Shown here piece by piece: positions 24,036 to 32,691 of a stretch of 34,126 bases of DNA. Positions within the stretch are counted from its first letter, which is position 1, and the number at the start of each line of letters is the position of its first letter. The stretch comes from DRVV01 sp964487415 (GTDB lineage: Archaea > Thermoproteota > Bathyarchaeia > Bathyarchaeales > Bathycorpusculaceae), in contig CAZAPQ010000077.1 of assembly GCA_964487415.1 (NCBI GenBank), forward strand, positions 1 to 34,126, in the 5' to 3' direction. The translations under genes were made by a program, and so were the position numbers. The notes beneath the pieces are model-generated. The model saw only the letters and a list, made by a program, of their open reading frames with translations. It ran no database searches and was not told where the DNA came from.

Positions 24036-26084
24036 TTGACTGCTGAAGAAGTTGTGAAAACGGATTGTGCCATGTGCTATCACAGCTGCGGGCTCAATGT
24101 ATATGTTAGGGACGGCAAAATCGTAAAGGTTGAGGGCATGTCTGAACATCCCCTAAATCAAGGGGAAATATGCCCAAGGGCGCAGTCTATCCCAAGCTTT
24201 GTATATGCGCCTGATAGGCTAAAGTATCCAATGGAGCGAACTGAAAGCGGATGGAAAAGGATAACATGGAATGAGGCGTTAGATAAGATAGCCGCTAAGT
24301 TGACCGAAATCAAGGAAAAGTATGGACCGGAAGCCTTGGCTGTTTTCTGCGGTTCAGTGGGTGTTGAAAATCTTGAGCTGTCGACCTTCGCACATGAATT
24401 CTTAGCAGCCTATGGTTCACCCAACTATATCTCAGTTGAAAGCATATGCTTCCGCGCCAGAATTTTGGCTAGAATGATGACCTTTGGAATGTATCCCGTT
24501 GAAGAGCCTGAAAAGGCCCGATGTGTTGTGCTTTGGGGCCATAATCCAGACAGCTCTAACATGCCCTTGGCCAATTATCTATATAAGGCCGTGGAGGACC
24601 CGAGTTTCAAGCTCATTGTAGTTGATCCTAGAAGAACCCCGTTAGCGAAAAGGGGACTGCATCTTCAGATAAAGCCGGGCACAGACTGCTTCTTGGCCCT
24701 AGCGGCAATCAATGTAATTATTAATGAGGGGCTTTATGACGCAGACTTTGTTAAGAATTGGACCTTAGGCTTTGACAAGCTGACGGAACATGTTAAAAAC
24801 TATGCTCCAGAGAAAGTTGAGGACATATGCGGAGTGCCCGCGAGCGATATTAAAAAGTTTGCACGGATCTATGCAGGAACGAAGCCCGCATGCATCGTTC
24901 AAGGCATTAATACCCTCGACCAGACGATAAACGGTATACAAAATTCCAGAGCCCTCGCAATAATGCAAGCCATCACAGGCAACATCCAAACTCCCGGAGG
25001 GTGGACCAGAGTTCCAAGGCTACGCTTTGGCGTTAAACTTTCCCTTATAGGTAAACCCATGGGAGCAGATGACTACCCGCTATTCTTTGAAATATGGGGG
25101 AGAAAGTCAGCGTTCGGACAAGCAATGCTTTTCCCGGATATGGTGCTAACTGGCAAGCCTTACCCTGTTAAGGCGCTAATAGTGACTGGGGGTAACCCGG
25201 CCCTTACAATGCCGGAGTCTAAAAAGTTCCAAGAGGCCCTCAGAAAGCTAGAGTTCTTGGTTGTCATCGACCTTTTCATGAGCGAAACCGCTGAATTAGC
25301 ACATATAGTCCTTCCGGCCTGCAGCTTCCTCGAAAAAACGGGGATCGCATACGATTATGGAGTGTGTCATGGAATACCATACGTTCTGCTACGCAAGAAG
25401 GTTATAGAACCTGTGGGAGAAAGCTGGCCGGAGTGGAAATTCTGGACAGAGTTAGGGCGCCGAATGGGATATGGTGATCGCTTCCCATGGAATTCAGACG
25501 AGGACGTGGTTAAGTATCAGCTTGAGGGTACAGGAATAACGCTTGAAGATCTTAAAGCCCATCCCTCAGGATTCTTCTTCACCGAGAAGGAATATGGTAT
25601 AAAGGGCTTCGGAACACCTTCAGGCAAAATAGAAATCTACTCGGAAACCTTAGAAAAATATGGCTATGACCCCTTGCCAACACCACGAGATTCGCCCTAT
25701 GGGATATTCGCCGAAACCGAAGCTACGAAGGATTATCCGTTGATTCTGACAACAGGTGCAAGAGCGATTGAGTACACTCACACCCAGATGCGTAACATCC
25801 CACAGCTCCGCGCCATATTACCTAACGCCCTAGCGGAGATTCATCCAAGCACAGCTGCAAAGTATGGAGTAGCTGACGGAGAATTTGTCTTCGTCGAAAC
25901 TAAGAAAGGTAAAATAAAAATAAAGGTCAAATGCTCGGAGGATATCATGCCCGGGGTGATTTCAATACCTCATGGGTGGGCGCAGGCGAACGTTAACATT
26001 TTAACAGACATAAGTGTAAGGGACCCAATATCCGGATACCCGGAGCTTAAGGCATTACGTTGCAGAATAAAGAAAATAGAATAG
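24036..26084 (+). CDS. molybdopterin (DMSO reductase family) oxidoreductase, function unknown
   Basis: A 682-residue Mo/W-bis-pterin enzyme. The N-terminal cluster motif is C-A-M-C-Y-H-S-C with a fourth Cys in EICPRAQ (C11, C14, C18, C46). The pterin regions LWGHNPDSSN, VVDPRRTPLAKRG, TGGNPALTMPESK and a full C-terminal barrel are present. The likely metal ligand is C138 in ESICFRAR. Formate dehydrogenases have Cys or Sec followed by His here, so FDH is unlikely. No twin-arginine signal, membrane anchor or iron-sulfur subunit is found, so it is probably cytoplasmic and acts alone or with soluble ferredoxin. It is 35 bases upstream of the Dch-like gene in one operon, which suggests a redox or hydration step on an aromatic or alicyclic intermediate. 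The start is TTG at 24036; a GTG at 24027 overlaps the ribosome site. Confidence 0.83.
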   Translation: MTAEEVVKTDCAMCYHSCGLNVYVRDGKIVKVEGMSEHPLNQGEICPRAQSIPSFVYAPDRLKYPMERTESGWKRITWNEALDKIAAKLTEIKEKYGPEALAVFCGSVGVENLELSTFAHEFLAAYGSPNYISVESICFRARILARMMTFGMYPVEEPEKARCVVLWGHNPDSSNMPLANYLYKAVEDPSFKLIVVDPRRTPLAKRGLHLQIKPGTDCFLALAAINVIINEGLYDADFVKNWTLGFDKLTEHVKNYAPEKVEDICGVPASDIKKFARIYAGTKPACIVQGINTLDQTINGIQNSRALAIMQAITGNIQTPGGWTRVPRLRFGVKLSLIGKPMGADDYPLFFEIWGRKSAFGQAMLFPDMVLTGKPYPVKALIVTGGNPALTMPESKKFQEALRKLEFLVVIDLFMSETAELAHIVLPACSFLEKTGIAYDYGVCHGIPYVLLRKKVIEPVGESWPEWKFWTELGRRMGYGDRFPWNSDEDVVKYQLEGTGITLEDLKAHPSGFFFTEKEYGIKGFGTPSGKIEIYSETLEKYGYDPLPTPRDSPYGIFAETEATKDYPLILTTGARAIEYTHTQMRNIPQLRAILPNALAEIHPSTAAKYGVADGEFVFVETKKGKIKIKVKCSEDIMPGVISIPHGWAQANVNILTDISVRDPISGYPELKALRCRIKKIE

Positions 26085-26119
26085 ATAAGATCAGCTGAGC
26101 TTAAAAGAGGTATAAATCG

Positions 26120-26896
26120 ATGAGTTTCAGTTTCAAAAACATAATACTTGAGAGTGACAAAGGATGCGCAATAATTACAATCAATAGACCGCCATATAAC
26201 ATACTTAATCTGGAAACTCTTCTTGAACTTAACACTGCCCTGGAGAAGGCTAAAAACGACGATTCCATATTTGTTATACTTATCAGAAGCGCTGGCGAAA
26301 AGGCCTTTTGCACAGGATTGGACGTGAGGGACCACTTCCCCGACAGAATCAACGATGCACTTAACGCCTTTAACAAAATTTTCTACACCCTTAAAGAAAT
26401 TGATAAGCCTACGATCGCTGTTGTTAGAGGCTACGCTTTAGGAGGGGGATGCGAGCTTGCCATTGGCTGCGATATGATAATAGCCTCTGAAGATGCTAAG
26501 TTCGGACTTCCGGAGATAAATGTGGGCTCAATGCCGCCGGTAGCGCAGGTGCTTCTGCCCCGTATGATTGGAAGGAAAAGGGCCTTAGAGCTTATATTAA
26601 CTGGAGACATGATTAGCGCCGCTGAGGCTGAGCGCATCGGCCTAATTAATAAAGTTGTGCCGACGGAGAAGCTAGATGAAACTGCGAAAGAATTTGTTGA
26701 GAAGCTGAAAGGCAAAAGTCCATTAGTGCTTAAAATTGCACGGAGAGCCATCTATGAAGCTATGGAGGAAGGCTTTGAAGCGGCTTTAAGAAGGGTTACG
26801 GAGATATACCTTAACTCGCTCATAAAAACGGAAGATGCGGTTGAGGGCTTGAAGGCTTTTATGGAAAAAAGGAAGCCGAATTGGAGGGGCAGATAG
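26120..26896 (+). CDS. cyclohexa-1,5-diene-1-carbonyl-CoA hydratase-like crotonase
   Basis: A 258-residue crotonase-family protein that most resembles Dch/BamR, the enzyme that hydrates the dienoyl-CoA product of benzoyl-CoA reductase to 6-hydroxycyclohex-1-ene-1-carbonyl-CoA. Features recalled from that group are VDVKDH-like text (here LDVRDHFPDRI), the following F-x-K-I-F segment, and PPVAQVLLPRMIG where ordinary hydratases have P-G-x-G-G-T-Q-R-L. The glutamates in GGGCELAIGCD and GLPEINVG are kept. It shares the promoter of the upstream molybdopterin enzyme and faces the convergent Had-like gene two bases away. General enoyl-CoA hydratase activity is the fallback interpretation. Confidence 0.72.
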   Translation: MSFSFKNIILESDKGCAIITINRPPYNILNLETLLELNTALEKAKNDDSIFVILIRSAGEKAFCTGLDVRDHFPDRINDALNAFNKIFYTLKEIDKPTIAVVRGYALGGGCELAIGCDMIIASEDAKFGLPEINVGSMPPVAQVLLPRMIGRKRALELILTGDMISAAEAERIGLINKVVPTEKLDETAKEFVEKLKGKSPLVLKIARRAIYEAMEEGFEAALRRVTEIYLNSLIKTEDAVEGLKAFMEKRKPNWRGR

Positions 26897-26897
26897 T

Positions 26898-28004
26898 CTA
26901 AAAGTCCGGAACCAAAACTACACGCTTTGCCAGTTTCCCTTGATGCGCCGCCTCGAAAACTTCTTTAATTTGACTCATCGGCCTTAACTCAGTGAAAGGT
27001 CTAATTTGAATAGTGCCCTTTAACACCATCTCTAGAACCTTGGGGTAATATTTTGGAAGACATCCCCAAGTGCCAATAATATCAGCATCTAAAGCCATCA
27101 ACCTTGATAGGCTAAACTCATTTTTATGCGGCCCATAACCTATAACAATCAGTTTCCCTATGAAGGATAGGAGGTTTAGGGCTATAGCCTGTCCGACAGG
27201 CGTACCCGTAGCTTCGAAAATTATCCAGCCGTAGTGGCTTGGCAGCCCATGGGTCTTACATATTTCCCTAAACTCGTTTCGCACGTCACCTTCGGTTTTG
27301 CCAGCGGAATTTATGACGAAATCGGCGCCATACTTCAGTGCCCTCTCAAGCTTCTCAGGATTACGTCCTATGCCAATAACTGTTTTAGCGCCGAAGGCCT
27401 TAGCCATTTGCGCCACATAACAACCAACACCGCCTGTTACACCTACAACTACGACGTTATCTCCGGGTTTTAATCCAGCTCTAACACAGGCTTGATATGG
27501 CGTTGTAACAGCATCGGCTATAACGGCAAGCTCGGCCAATTGGAAATCCCCACGATTTTCAATTATGCAGAGGTCCTCAGCTGGGACGGGAATGTGACTT
27601 GCGAAACCGCCATATATACCCAGACTATTTCCAGGCATCTTTTGATTTAGACATCGATTACCCCGCCCGGCGGCGCATATATCGCATTTATTGCAAGGCA
27701 TAACGGCTGGAATAATGACTTCTTTGCCAATTAGCCGCTCTTCTCCAGCCACAACCACGCCGCTTATCTCATGTCCAAGCGTCAGAGGAGGCTTTGAAAC
27801 TGTTGGGACACCATCATAGAAATATCCAATATCTGTATGGCATACTCCGCAGCCAGCTACTTCAACTAAAACCTCTCCAGGCTTAAGGGGTGGCACTGGA
27901 ATTTCGGTTTTTTCAAGTCTTCCCTCAATAACATTGCCTGTTTGCGGATCCTTAGACCATGGTTGCACCATTTGCCAGGTCTTTATTTTGTCAGGAATTC
28001 GCAT
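26898..28004 (-). CDS. 6-hydroxycyclohex-1-ene-1-carbonyl-CoA dehydrogenase-like zinc alcohol dehydrogenase
   Basis: A zinc-dependent medium-chain dehydrogenase resembling Had/BamQ, which oxidises 6-hydroxycyclohex-1-ene-1-carbonyl-CoA with NAD. Family-like text includes the N-terminal IPDKIKTWQMVQP, GCGVCHTDIGYFYDGV with the zinc ligand C55, LGHEISG, the structural-zinc set C-N-K-C-D-I-C-x7-C, and QKMPGN followed by YGGFASH. The nucleotide fold GVTGGVGCYVAQ is intact. I start at the ATG at 28004 (368 residues): it has AAGGTGG nine bases upstream and a minus-strand TATA-like box at 28057-28067. A longer frame to 28121 would lie upstream of that promoter and adds 39 basic residues unlike the family. 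It is divergent from the Oah-like gene and convergent with the Dch-like gene. Confidence 0.82.
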   Translation of the reverse strand: MRIPDKIKTWQMVQPWSKDPQTGNVIEGRLEKTEIPVPPLKPGEVLVEVAGCGVCHTDIGYFYDGVPTVSKPPLTLGHEISGVVVAGEERLIGKEVIIPAVMPCNKCDICAAGRGNRCLNQKMPGNSLGIYGGFASHIPVPAEDLCIIENRGDFQLAELAVIADAVTTPYQACVRAGLKPGDNVVVVGVTGGVGCYVAQMAKAFGAKTVIGIGRNPEKLERALKYGADFVINSAGKTEGDVRNEFREICKTHGLPSHYGWIIFEATGTPVGQAIALNLLSFIGKLIVIGYGPHKNEFSLSRLMALDADIIGTWGCLPKYYPKVLEMVLKGTIQIRPFTELRPMSQIKEVFEAAHQGKLAKRVVLVPDF

Positions 28005-28148
28005 TCGCCTATTCCACCTTCTTTTTACACTTTTGATAATACTTCCAAGTTTCAGCTTATAAAATATGCGTAGGCATAATTCCCGGTTCAAGTAAGTCTT
28101 AAATAGCGCCATCTCCAGCACTAGAATTCTAACTGGGATGGTGAAAAC
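28005..28148. promoter_or_regulatory. divergent promoter of the Had-like and Oah-like genes
   Basis: For the minus-strand gene a TATA-like ATATTTTATAA lies at 28067-28057, giving a start near 28035 and a ~30-base leader before 28004. For the plus-strand gene CTTAAATA at 28098-28105 would start transcription near 28128, 20 bases before the GTG at 28149. A shared control region would couple these two consecutive pathway steps. Confidence 0.42.
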
Positions 28149-29126
28149 GTGGGTAGAATTTATGACTGGACGCCGTCAGAGAATCCTAGGGAATGGAAAA
28201 CAGTGATATACGATCCAAAATGGTACGATTACACTGCATGTATCGCCATAAACAATCCTGACGAGATGAACTCTTATGTTCTGGGAACATTGAAGGAATT
28301 ATGCGCCGCTTATGAAAAGGCAATGGGAGACGACTCGGTTCAGTTTATATTAATGACTGGCGTTGGCGATAGGGCTTTTTGCACGGGCGGAAACGTTCAT
28401 GAATACGCGGAAATATACAATAGAAAACCATGGAAGTTTTGGGAGTGGGGAGAATACTATGCTAGAGTTTTTGACCTAATAATGCATTGCGGAAAGCCCG
28501 TTATTGCAAGGATAAACGGCGTTGTAGCTGGGGGAGGTTGGGAGTTTGTTTCATGCTGCGATCTTGCCATCGCTGTGGATTATGCAAGGTTCATTTCGCC
28601 AGGTCCGAGGGTAGGCATGACGTCTATTGGTGGTCTTTCCCAGTGGCTTCCGCTGCATATGAGCATAAAGAAGGCCGCTGAGATGGTTATGCTCAGCACC
28701 GAAATGAACGCTGAGGAAGCGCTAAGATGGGGCATCGTTAATGCGGTGGTTCCCAAAGAAAAACTTGACGAAAAAATTAAGGAATACATTGACAGGATGA
28801 AGACGCTGTCTGCATCAAGTCTCTGGTATTATAAAGTTCACCTTAACTGGTGGAAAGAGCTTGTTTGGCGCCTAACTTGGGAGCATGGAAAAGCCTGGTT
28901 CTCACTTAACATAGGATCCGCTGAGCCATCAGAGGGGATGTGGGCGTTTAAGACGAAGAAGAAAGCGGAAATGGATAAGATCCGCGCCTTTATTGCCGCG
29001 GGCGGCGACCCTAGAGTACCCCATGGCCCCTTCAGACTGAAATGTGGCAAATGCGGAGCAGAGTATCTGCCAGAAAAATCTGTTTATTGTCTGAGGTGCG
29101 GGGCGAAGCTGGAGAAAACCGAATAA
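28149..29126 (+). CDS. 6-oxocyclohex-1-ene-1-carbonyl-CoA hydrolase-like crotonase with zinc-ribbon tail
   Basis: A crotonase-family protein closest in my memory to Oah/BamA, which adds water and hydrolytically opens the ring of 6-oxocyclohex-1-ene-1-carbonyl-CoA to give 3-hydroxypimelyl-CoA. Matching features are the N-terminal WTPSE and TVIYDP text, INNPDEMNSY, GDRAFCTGGNVHEYAEIYN, CGKPVIARINGVVAGGGWE, and ARFISPGPRVGMTSIGG followed by S-Q-W-L-P-L. The second glutamate of ordinary hydratases is replaced in that last block, as in BamA. At 325 residues it is shorter than the ~375 usual for BamA. It ends in a four-Cys zinc ribbon (C299, C302, C314, C317) that I do not know from characterised members. 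The GTG start follows GGTGA. Confidence 0.78.
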   Translation: MGRIYDWTPSENPREWKTVIYDPKWYDYTACIAINNPDEMNSYVLGTLKELCAAYEKAMGDDSVQFILMTGVGDRAFCTGGNVHEYAEIYNRKPWKFWEWGEYYARVFDLIMHCGKPVIARINGVVAGGGWEFVSCCDLAIAVDYARFISPGPRVGMTSIGGLSQWLPLHMSIKKAAEMVMLSTEMNAEEALRWGIVNAVVPKEKLDEKIKEYIDRMKTLSASSLWYYKVHLNWWKELVWRLTWEHGKAWFSLNIGSAEPSEGMWAFKTKKKAEMDKIRAFIAAGGDPRVPHGPFRLKCGKCGAEYLPEKSVYCLRCGAKLEKTE

Positions 29127-29141
29127 GCAGTATCCAACCTC

Positions 29142-29148
29142 TTTTTTT
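29142..29148 (+). terminator. T7 tract after the Oah-like gene
   Basis: Seven T residues lie 16 bases past the stop at 29126, within the 49-base gap to the convergent lysS gene. This is a typical archaeal terminator. Confidence 0.45.
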
Positions 29149-29175
29149 AATATCAATTCCGGTTATTATGTAAAA

Positions 29176-30792
29176 TCAGCCTTTTACTGGCCTATTCTTC
29201 AGAACTCTTTCTAAAGCATTGATTACGTTCTGCTTACCCATAGCGATTATATAGGGACCAAGCCTCGGGCCATGCGGCACACCCAAGAGGATCATGTACA
29301 ATGTCTTGAAGAAATCAGCTGGCCTTAAACCGTTTCTTCTCGCGATTTCGAATATGACGCTCTGAATCTTTTCAGCATTCTCCTCGCCTTTTAAAACTTC
29401 AGCAAGTTCGCCTATAGCTTTCTCCTCTTCTGGGGGTAGGCTTATTGCCGTCTCTTTTATCTCTTCAAAATCTTTCACCCAATTTGTAGCGTACTCAAAC
29501 CTCTTCTTAAGCTCATCATCTAGGGATTGATCCTTTCCCAGGTAGCCGTATTCTCGCAACTTTTCGGCAACGAAATCCAGTTTCTTATCCTTAGGTGCAA
29601 CCTTAACAAGGAATGTTAGCAGGTTATATGGAACATGAATACTTGGTTTCTCTGGAGGTTTTAGACCCCAGCAGTACTCGTAGAGGCCGCGAAGCTTAGC
29701 CCATTCCTTTTCATCCTGCAAAGTTTTCCTTCCAAAGTATAAATCCTCAAGATGATCCATTTCATTCATATATAGCGGGATATCAGTTACGTCTATTGTG
29801 CGTGTTCCAATAAATCGTTTAAGCAAGAGAAGCATCAGCGATTGGGGTGAACCGTATCTAAACCAAACCTGAGGGGTGAAAACGTTTCCCGCTGACTTTG
29901 AGATTTTTCTTCCACTTTTATCAAGAAACATTTCATATTTGGCGTGGGTTGGCGGCTCGTATCCCAGAACCTCCCTTGAGATCCTATCATTGACCCTTAC
30001 GGAGTCGGCTATGTCCTTTCCATAGGCTTCAAACCTTATATCGAGTGCTCGCCATCTGGCAGCGAATTCGCCTTTCCAGCTGAGTTTGCCCTCTCCACGG
30101 GTGATGTCGGCTTCACCTTTAGACCCGCAGCCCTCAATCCATCTGCCCTTGATCTCCATGCCTTCACATACGTAAAGAACCTTATCCTCCTTTGGCAAAT
30201 ATTCCACAGCCTTTGTCGTGTATATCCTTCCACAGTTCTTGCATACAGGGAAGTAGGGCAACACTTCAATGTATCTTTCCTGTCCGACTTCTTCATGGAC
30301 TATTTCGCCTACCTTCTTGGCATTTTGAAGCAGTGTTCGAATTTCGTTGATTAGCAAGCCTTTTTCATAAGCATCTTTCGCTGAAATGTAACGGTACTCT
30401 ATGCCGCACTTGTCCATCGCCTCAAGCAAAAGGGAACTCATGTGACCGCCATAGCTTTCATGACATTTAAACGGGTCAGGTATATCGGTTACCGGAAAGC
30501 CAAGGTACTTCTCCAAGTCTTTAGGCAGGCCTGCTGGAATCCTACGCAGTCCATCTTTATCGTCGCAGAAGGCGATGAGTTCTGAAGGGTAGCCTTGATC
30601 TTTCAAGGCTAAGGTCACAGCATAGGAGCGGGCAGCATCGCCTAGACTTCCTATGTGCGGGAAGCCTGAGGCCCCAAGGCCCATCTCAGTTCTTATCATG
30701 TCAAGGCTTCTACCGATTTTTTTCTCCCTTTCAACAATTTTTAGGGCCATTTTGTCGTACCATGTGCCGCGGCCGATTATTTGCTCATCCAT
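29176..30792 (-). CDS. lysS: lysyl-tRNA synthetase, class I
   Basis: A 538-residue class I LysRS (LysK type), which charges tRNA-Lys. This form is found in most archaea and only some bacteria. The HIGH-equivalent is PHIGSLGD near residue 46 and the KMSKS-equivalent is KISKSAGN. The insert CKNCGRIY with later Cys (YVCEGM, EGCGSKG) looks zinc-binding, as in other members. Full length with an all-helical anticodon-binding C-terminus. It follows the FAD-dependent dehydrogenase gene by 38 bases and is likely in the same transcript. Confidence 0.96.
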   Translation of the reverse strand: MDEQIIGRGTWYDKMALKIVEREKKIGRSLDMIRTEMGLGASGFPHIGSLGDAARSYAVTLALKDQGYPSELIAFCDDKDGLRRIPAGLPKDLEKYLGFPVTDIPDPFKCHESYGGHMSSLLLEAMDKCGIEYRYISAKDAYEKGLLINEIRTLLQNAKKVGEIVHEEVGQERYIEVLPYFPVCKNCGRIYTTKAVEYLPKEDKVLYVCEGMEIKGRWIEGCGSKGEADITRGEGKLSWKGEFAARWRALDIRFEAYGKDIADSVRVNDRISREVLGYEPPTHAKYEMFLDKSGRKISKSAGNVFTPQVWFRYGSPQSLMLLLLKRFIGTRTIDVTDIPLYMNEMDHLEDLYFGRKTLQDEKEWAKLRGLYEYCWGLKPPEKPSIHVPYNLLTFLVKVAPKDKKLDFVAEKLREYGYLGKDQSLDDELKKRFEYATNWVKDFEEIKETAISLPPEEEKAIGELAEVLKGEENAEKIQSVIFEIARRNGLRPADFFKTLYMILLGVPHGPRLGPYIIAMGKQNVINALERVLKNRPVKG

Positions 30793-30830
30793 CGTCCTAA
30801 ACCTCTGTGGATATTTGCAAAAGCTCGTGA

Positions 30831-32231
30831 TTAGACTGCGGCAACTTGTTTAACCTTAACTTTTTCTCGGCGCATTATTTCCCTTGCAACCATAACTCCT
30901 GATGCAGATGCCTGAACTAGGCCCCTGGTGACCCCGGCGCCATCTCCTATTGTGAACAAGTTTCGTATTTTTGTTTCAAGGTGATTGCTTAGCTCCAATC
31001 TTGAGGAGTAGAATTTTACTTCAACGCCATAGAGGAGTGTGTCCCTCGAGTGAATTCCAGGAGCTATTTTGTCTAATGCCTCAAGCATCTCCCTGATATC
31101 GGCTAAGTAACGGTAGGGAAGTACAAAGCTCAAGTCCCCGGGCGTTGCGTTCTTAAGAGTTGGCGTCACAACACTTCTAGCAATCCTTTCCGGTGTTGAA
31201 CGTCTACCAGCCTCTAAATCGCCCAAACGCTGTATCATTATGCCTCCACTAAGGAGGTTTGAAAGTCTCGCCAAGTATTTCCCATAGGCTATAGGCTCCT
31301 TAAAGGGTTCTGTGAACGACGTGCTGACAAGGATAGCAAAGTTTGTGTTTTCTGTCCTCCTCTCAGCGTAGCTTTGACCGTTAACCGTTAAAACTCCATT
31401 GTAAGATTCAGATATCACTTCGCCATATGGGGCAACACAGAACGTTCTAACCTGATCGTCAAATGACTTGGAGTAATATATGAATTTGGGCTCGTAAAGT
31501 GCATTCGTTAACTCCTCCATAACAGCGGCCAAAACCTCAACTCTAACTCCAACATCTACCGGATTATTTAGGGTCCTTAAGCCTAATGCTTGAGCCTCGG
31601 TTTTGAGCCACTCAGCTCCACCTCTGCCCGGAGCCACAATAACATATTTTCCAAAGTACTTCTCACCATCAGCTGATTCAACACCCTCGATGGTATCGTT
31701 CTTAACCAAAAGGCCCTTAATGTCCTTTCGAAAGACAATATCTATTTTTCCATTTAATTCTTGACGCATTTTACGCAGGGTTTGGGCGCATCGTTCTGTG
31801 CCCATATGCCTAATTTTTTGAGGGATAAGCTTTAACCCAGCCAGAGAAGCTCTCCTTTCAATCTCCTCCACTTTTTCGACATCCTCGCCGTAGACGCTGT
31901 TTGGTGCCCCAAACTGCAGGTAAATGTTGTCTACGTAATCTATCAGCCCTTTTAGCTCGCTTTCAGCGACATACTGGTTCAGCCAGCCTCCCACTTCCGT
32001 AGACAGTGTAAGTTTTCCATCGCTGAAGGCTCCAGCGCCACCCCAGCCGGATAGTAAGTTACATGGCTCGCAATTTTTACATCCAAACCCCCTGCTTGCT
32101 GGACACTTGCGCCTGTCTATGTCTGGACCGCGATCAACCATGAGAATTCGAAGGTCTGTTTCCCTTGCTAGTTCCAAGGCTGCAAATATTCCAGCTGGCC
32201 CTGCTCCCACGATTATAACATCATGTTTCAA
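30831..32231 (-). CDS. FAD-dependent dehydrogenase (COG2509-like)
   Basis: A 466-residue flavoprotein with an N-terminal dinucleotide fold (DVIIVGAGPAGIFAALEL), then GWGGAGAFSDGKLTLS and a C-terminal FAD-binding LFTIGDGAGVTRGLVQASASG. This matches the uncharacterised FAD-dependent dehydrogenase family COG2509, distantly like geranylgeranyl reductases. Four Cys in a row of motifs (RRKCPASRGFGCKNCEPC, about residues 40-57) precede the G-W-G-G motif and could bind metal or a cluster. Substrate is unknown. The TTG start follows GAGGAG. Confidence 0.82.
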   Translation of the reverse strand: MKHDVIIVGAGPAGIFAALELARETDLRILMVDRGPDIDRRKCPASRGFGCKNCEPCNLLSGWGGAGAFSDGKLTLSTEVGGWLNQYVAESELKGLIDYVDNIYLQFGAPNSVYGEDVEKVEEIERRASLAGLKLIPQKIRHMGTERCAQTLRKMRQELNGKIDIVFRKDIKGLLVKNDTIEGVESADGEKYFGKYVIVAPGRGGAEWLKTEAQALGLRTLNNPVDVGVRVEVLAAVMEELTNALYEPKFIYYSKSFDDQVRTFCVAPYGEVISESYNGVLTVNGQSYAERRTENTNFAILVSTSFTEPFKEPIAYGKYLARLSNLLSGGIMIQRLGDLEAGRRSTPERIARSVVTPTLKNATPGDLSFVLPYRYLADIREMLEALDKIAPGIHSRDTLLYGVEVKFYSSRLELSNHLETKIRNLFTIGDGAGVTRGLVQASASGVMVAREIMRREKVKVKQVAAV

Positions 32232-32318
32232 ATTACTTAACTCCTCTAGAGCCCAAAACTACATACAGTAACTCAAATATATCTTTAACTAGAGAGCTTA
32301 AAGGAGACTAATTGAAAA

Positions 32319-32657
32319 TCACTTCTTGTATGGTATGAGGCATAAAAGCTTCAGAGTTTTCCCGCTGTTATTTTTTAATTGATGTTTCTTGTTTGGCGGT
32401 ATGAAGATGGCGTCGCCTATCCGGACAAAGCTTTCATTGTGTTCGCTTACGACGGTTCCTTCACCATCAAGTATGAAAATTTCATGTTCCCAGGGATGAC
32501 TATGGAGTGGCGTGTAGCCTCCTGGCTCTATCTCAAAGAGCCTCATGGCGAAGTTTTCAGCGCCAATTTCCTTAGTTATCAGCCATTTTACCCGCGCTTT
32601 GTAGGCACCATCACCTACATTTTCAGCGCTAACTTCGCTACTTTTAATGATCTTCAA
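32319..32657 (-). CDS. small cupin-domain protein
   Basis: A one-domain cupin of 112 residues. Motif 1 is HSHPWEHEIFILDGEG (two His and a Glu as metal ligands) and motif 2 is GDAIFIPPNKKHQLKN with the final His. Such proteins bind a divalent metal and serve as small isomerases, dioxygenases or sensors; function is not predictable. I start at the TTG at 32657 because GGAGG lies five bases upstream. A TTG at 32669 contains that ribosome site. It sits in a minus-strand run UPF0147-cupin-FAD dehydrogenase-lysS. Confidence 0.82.
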   Translation of the reverse strand: MKIIKSSEVSAENVGDGAYKARVKWLITKEIGAENFAMRLFEIEPGGYTPLHSHPWEHEIFILDGEGTVVSEHNESFVRIGDAIFIPPNKKHQLKNNSGKTLKLLCLIPYKK

Positions 32658-32691
32658 GGCGTCCTCCAACCAGCCACATTAGTTTTTAGCG

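Noticed and set aside
24036..26084. Formate dehydrogenase alpha subunit
   Set aside because: The metal-ligand Cys is followed by Phe-Arg rather than His, and there are no FDH partner genes.
26898..28121. Longer start for the Had-like dehydrogenase at 28121
   Set aside because: The additional 39 residues are basic and unlike the family, and they lie upstream of a TATA-like box; the ATG at 28004 has AAGGTGG at good spacing.
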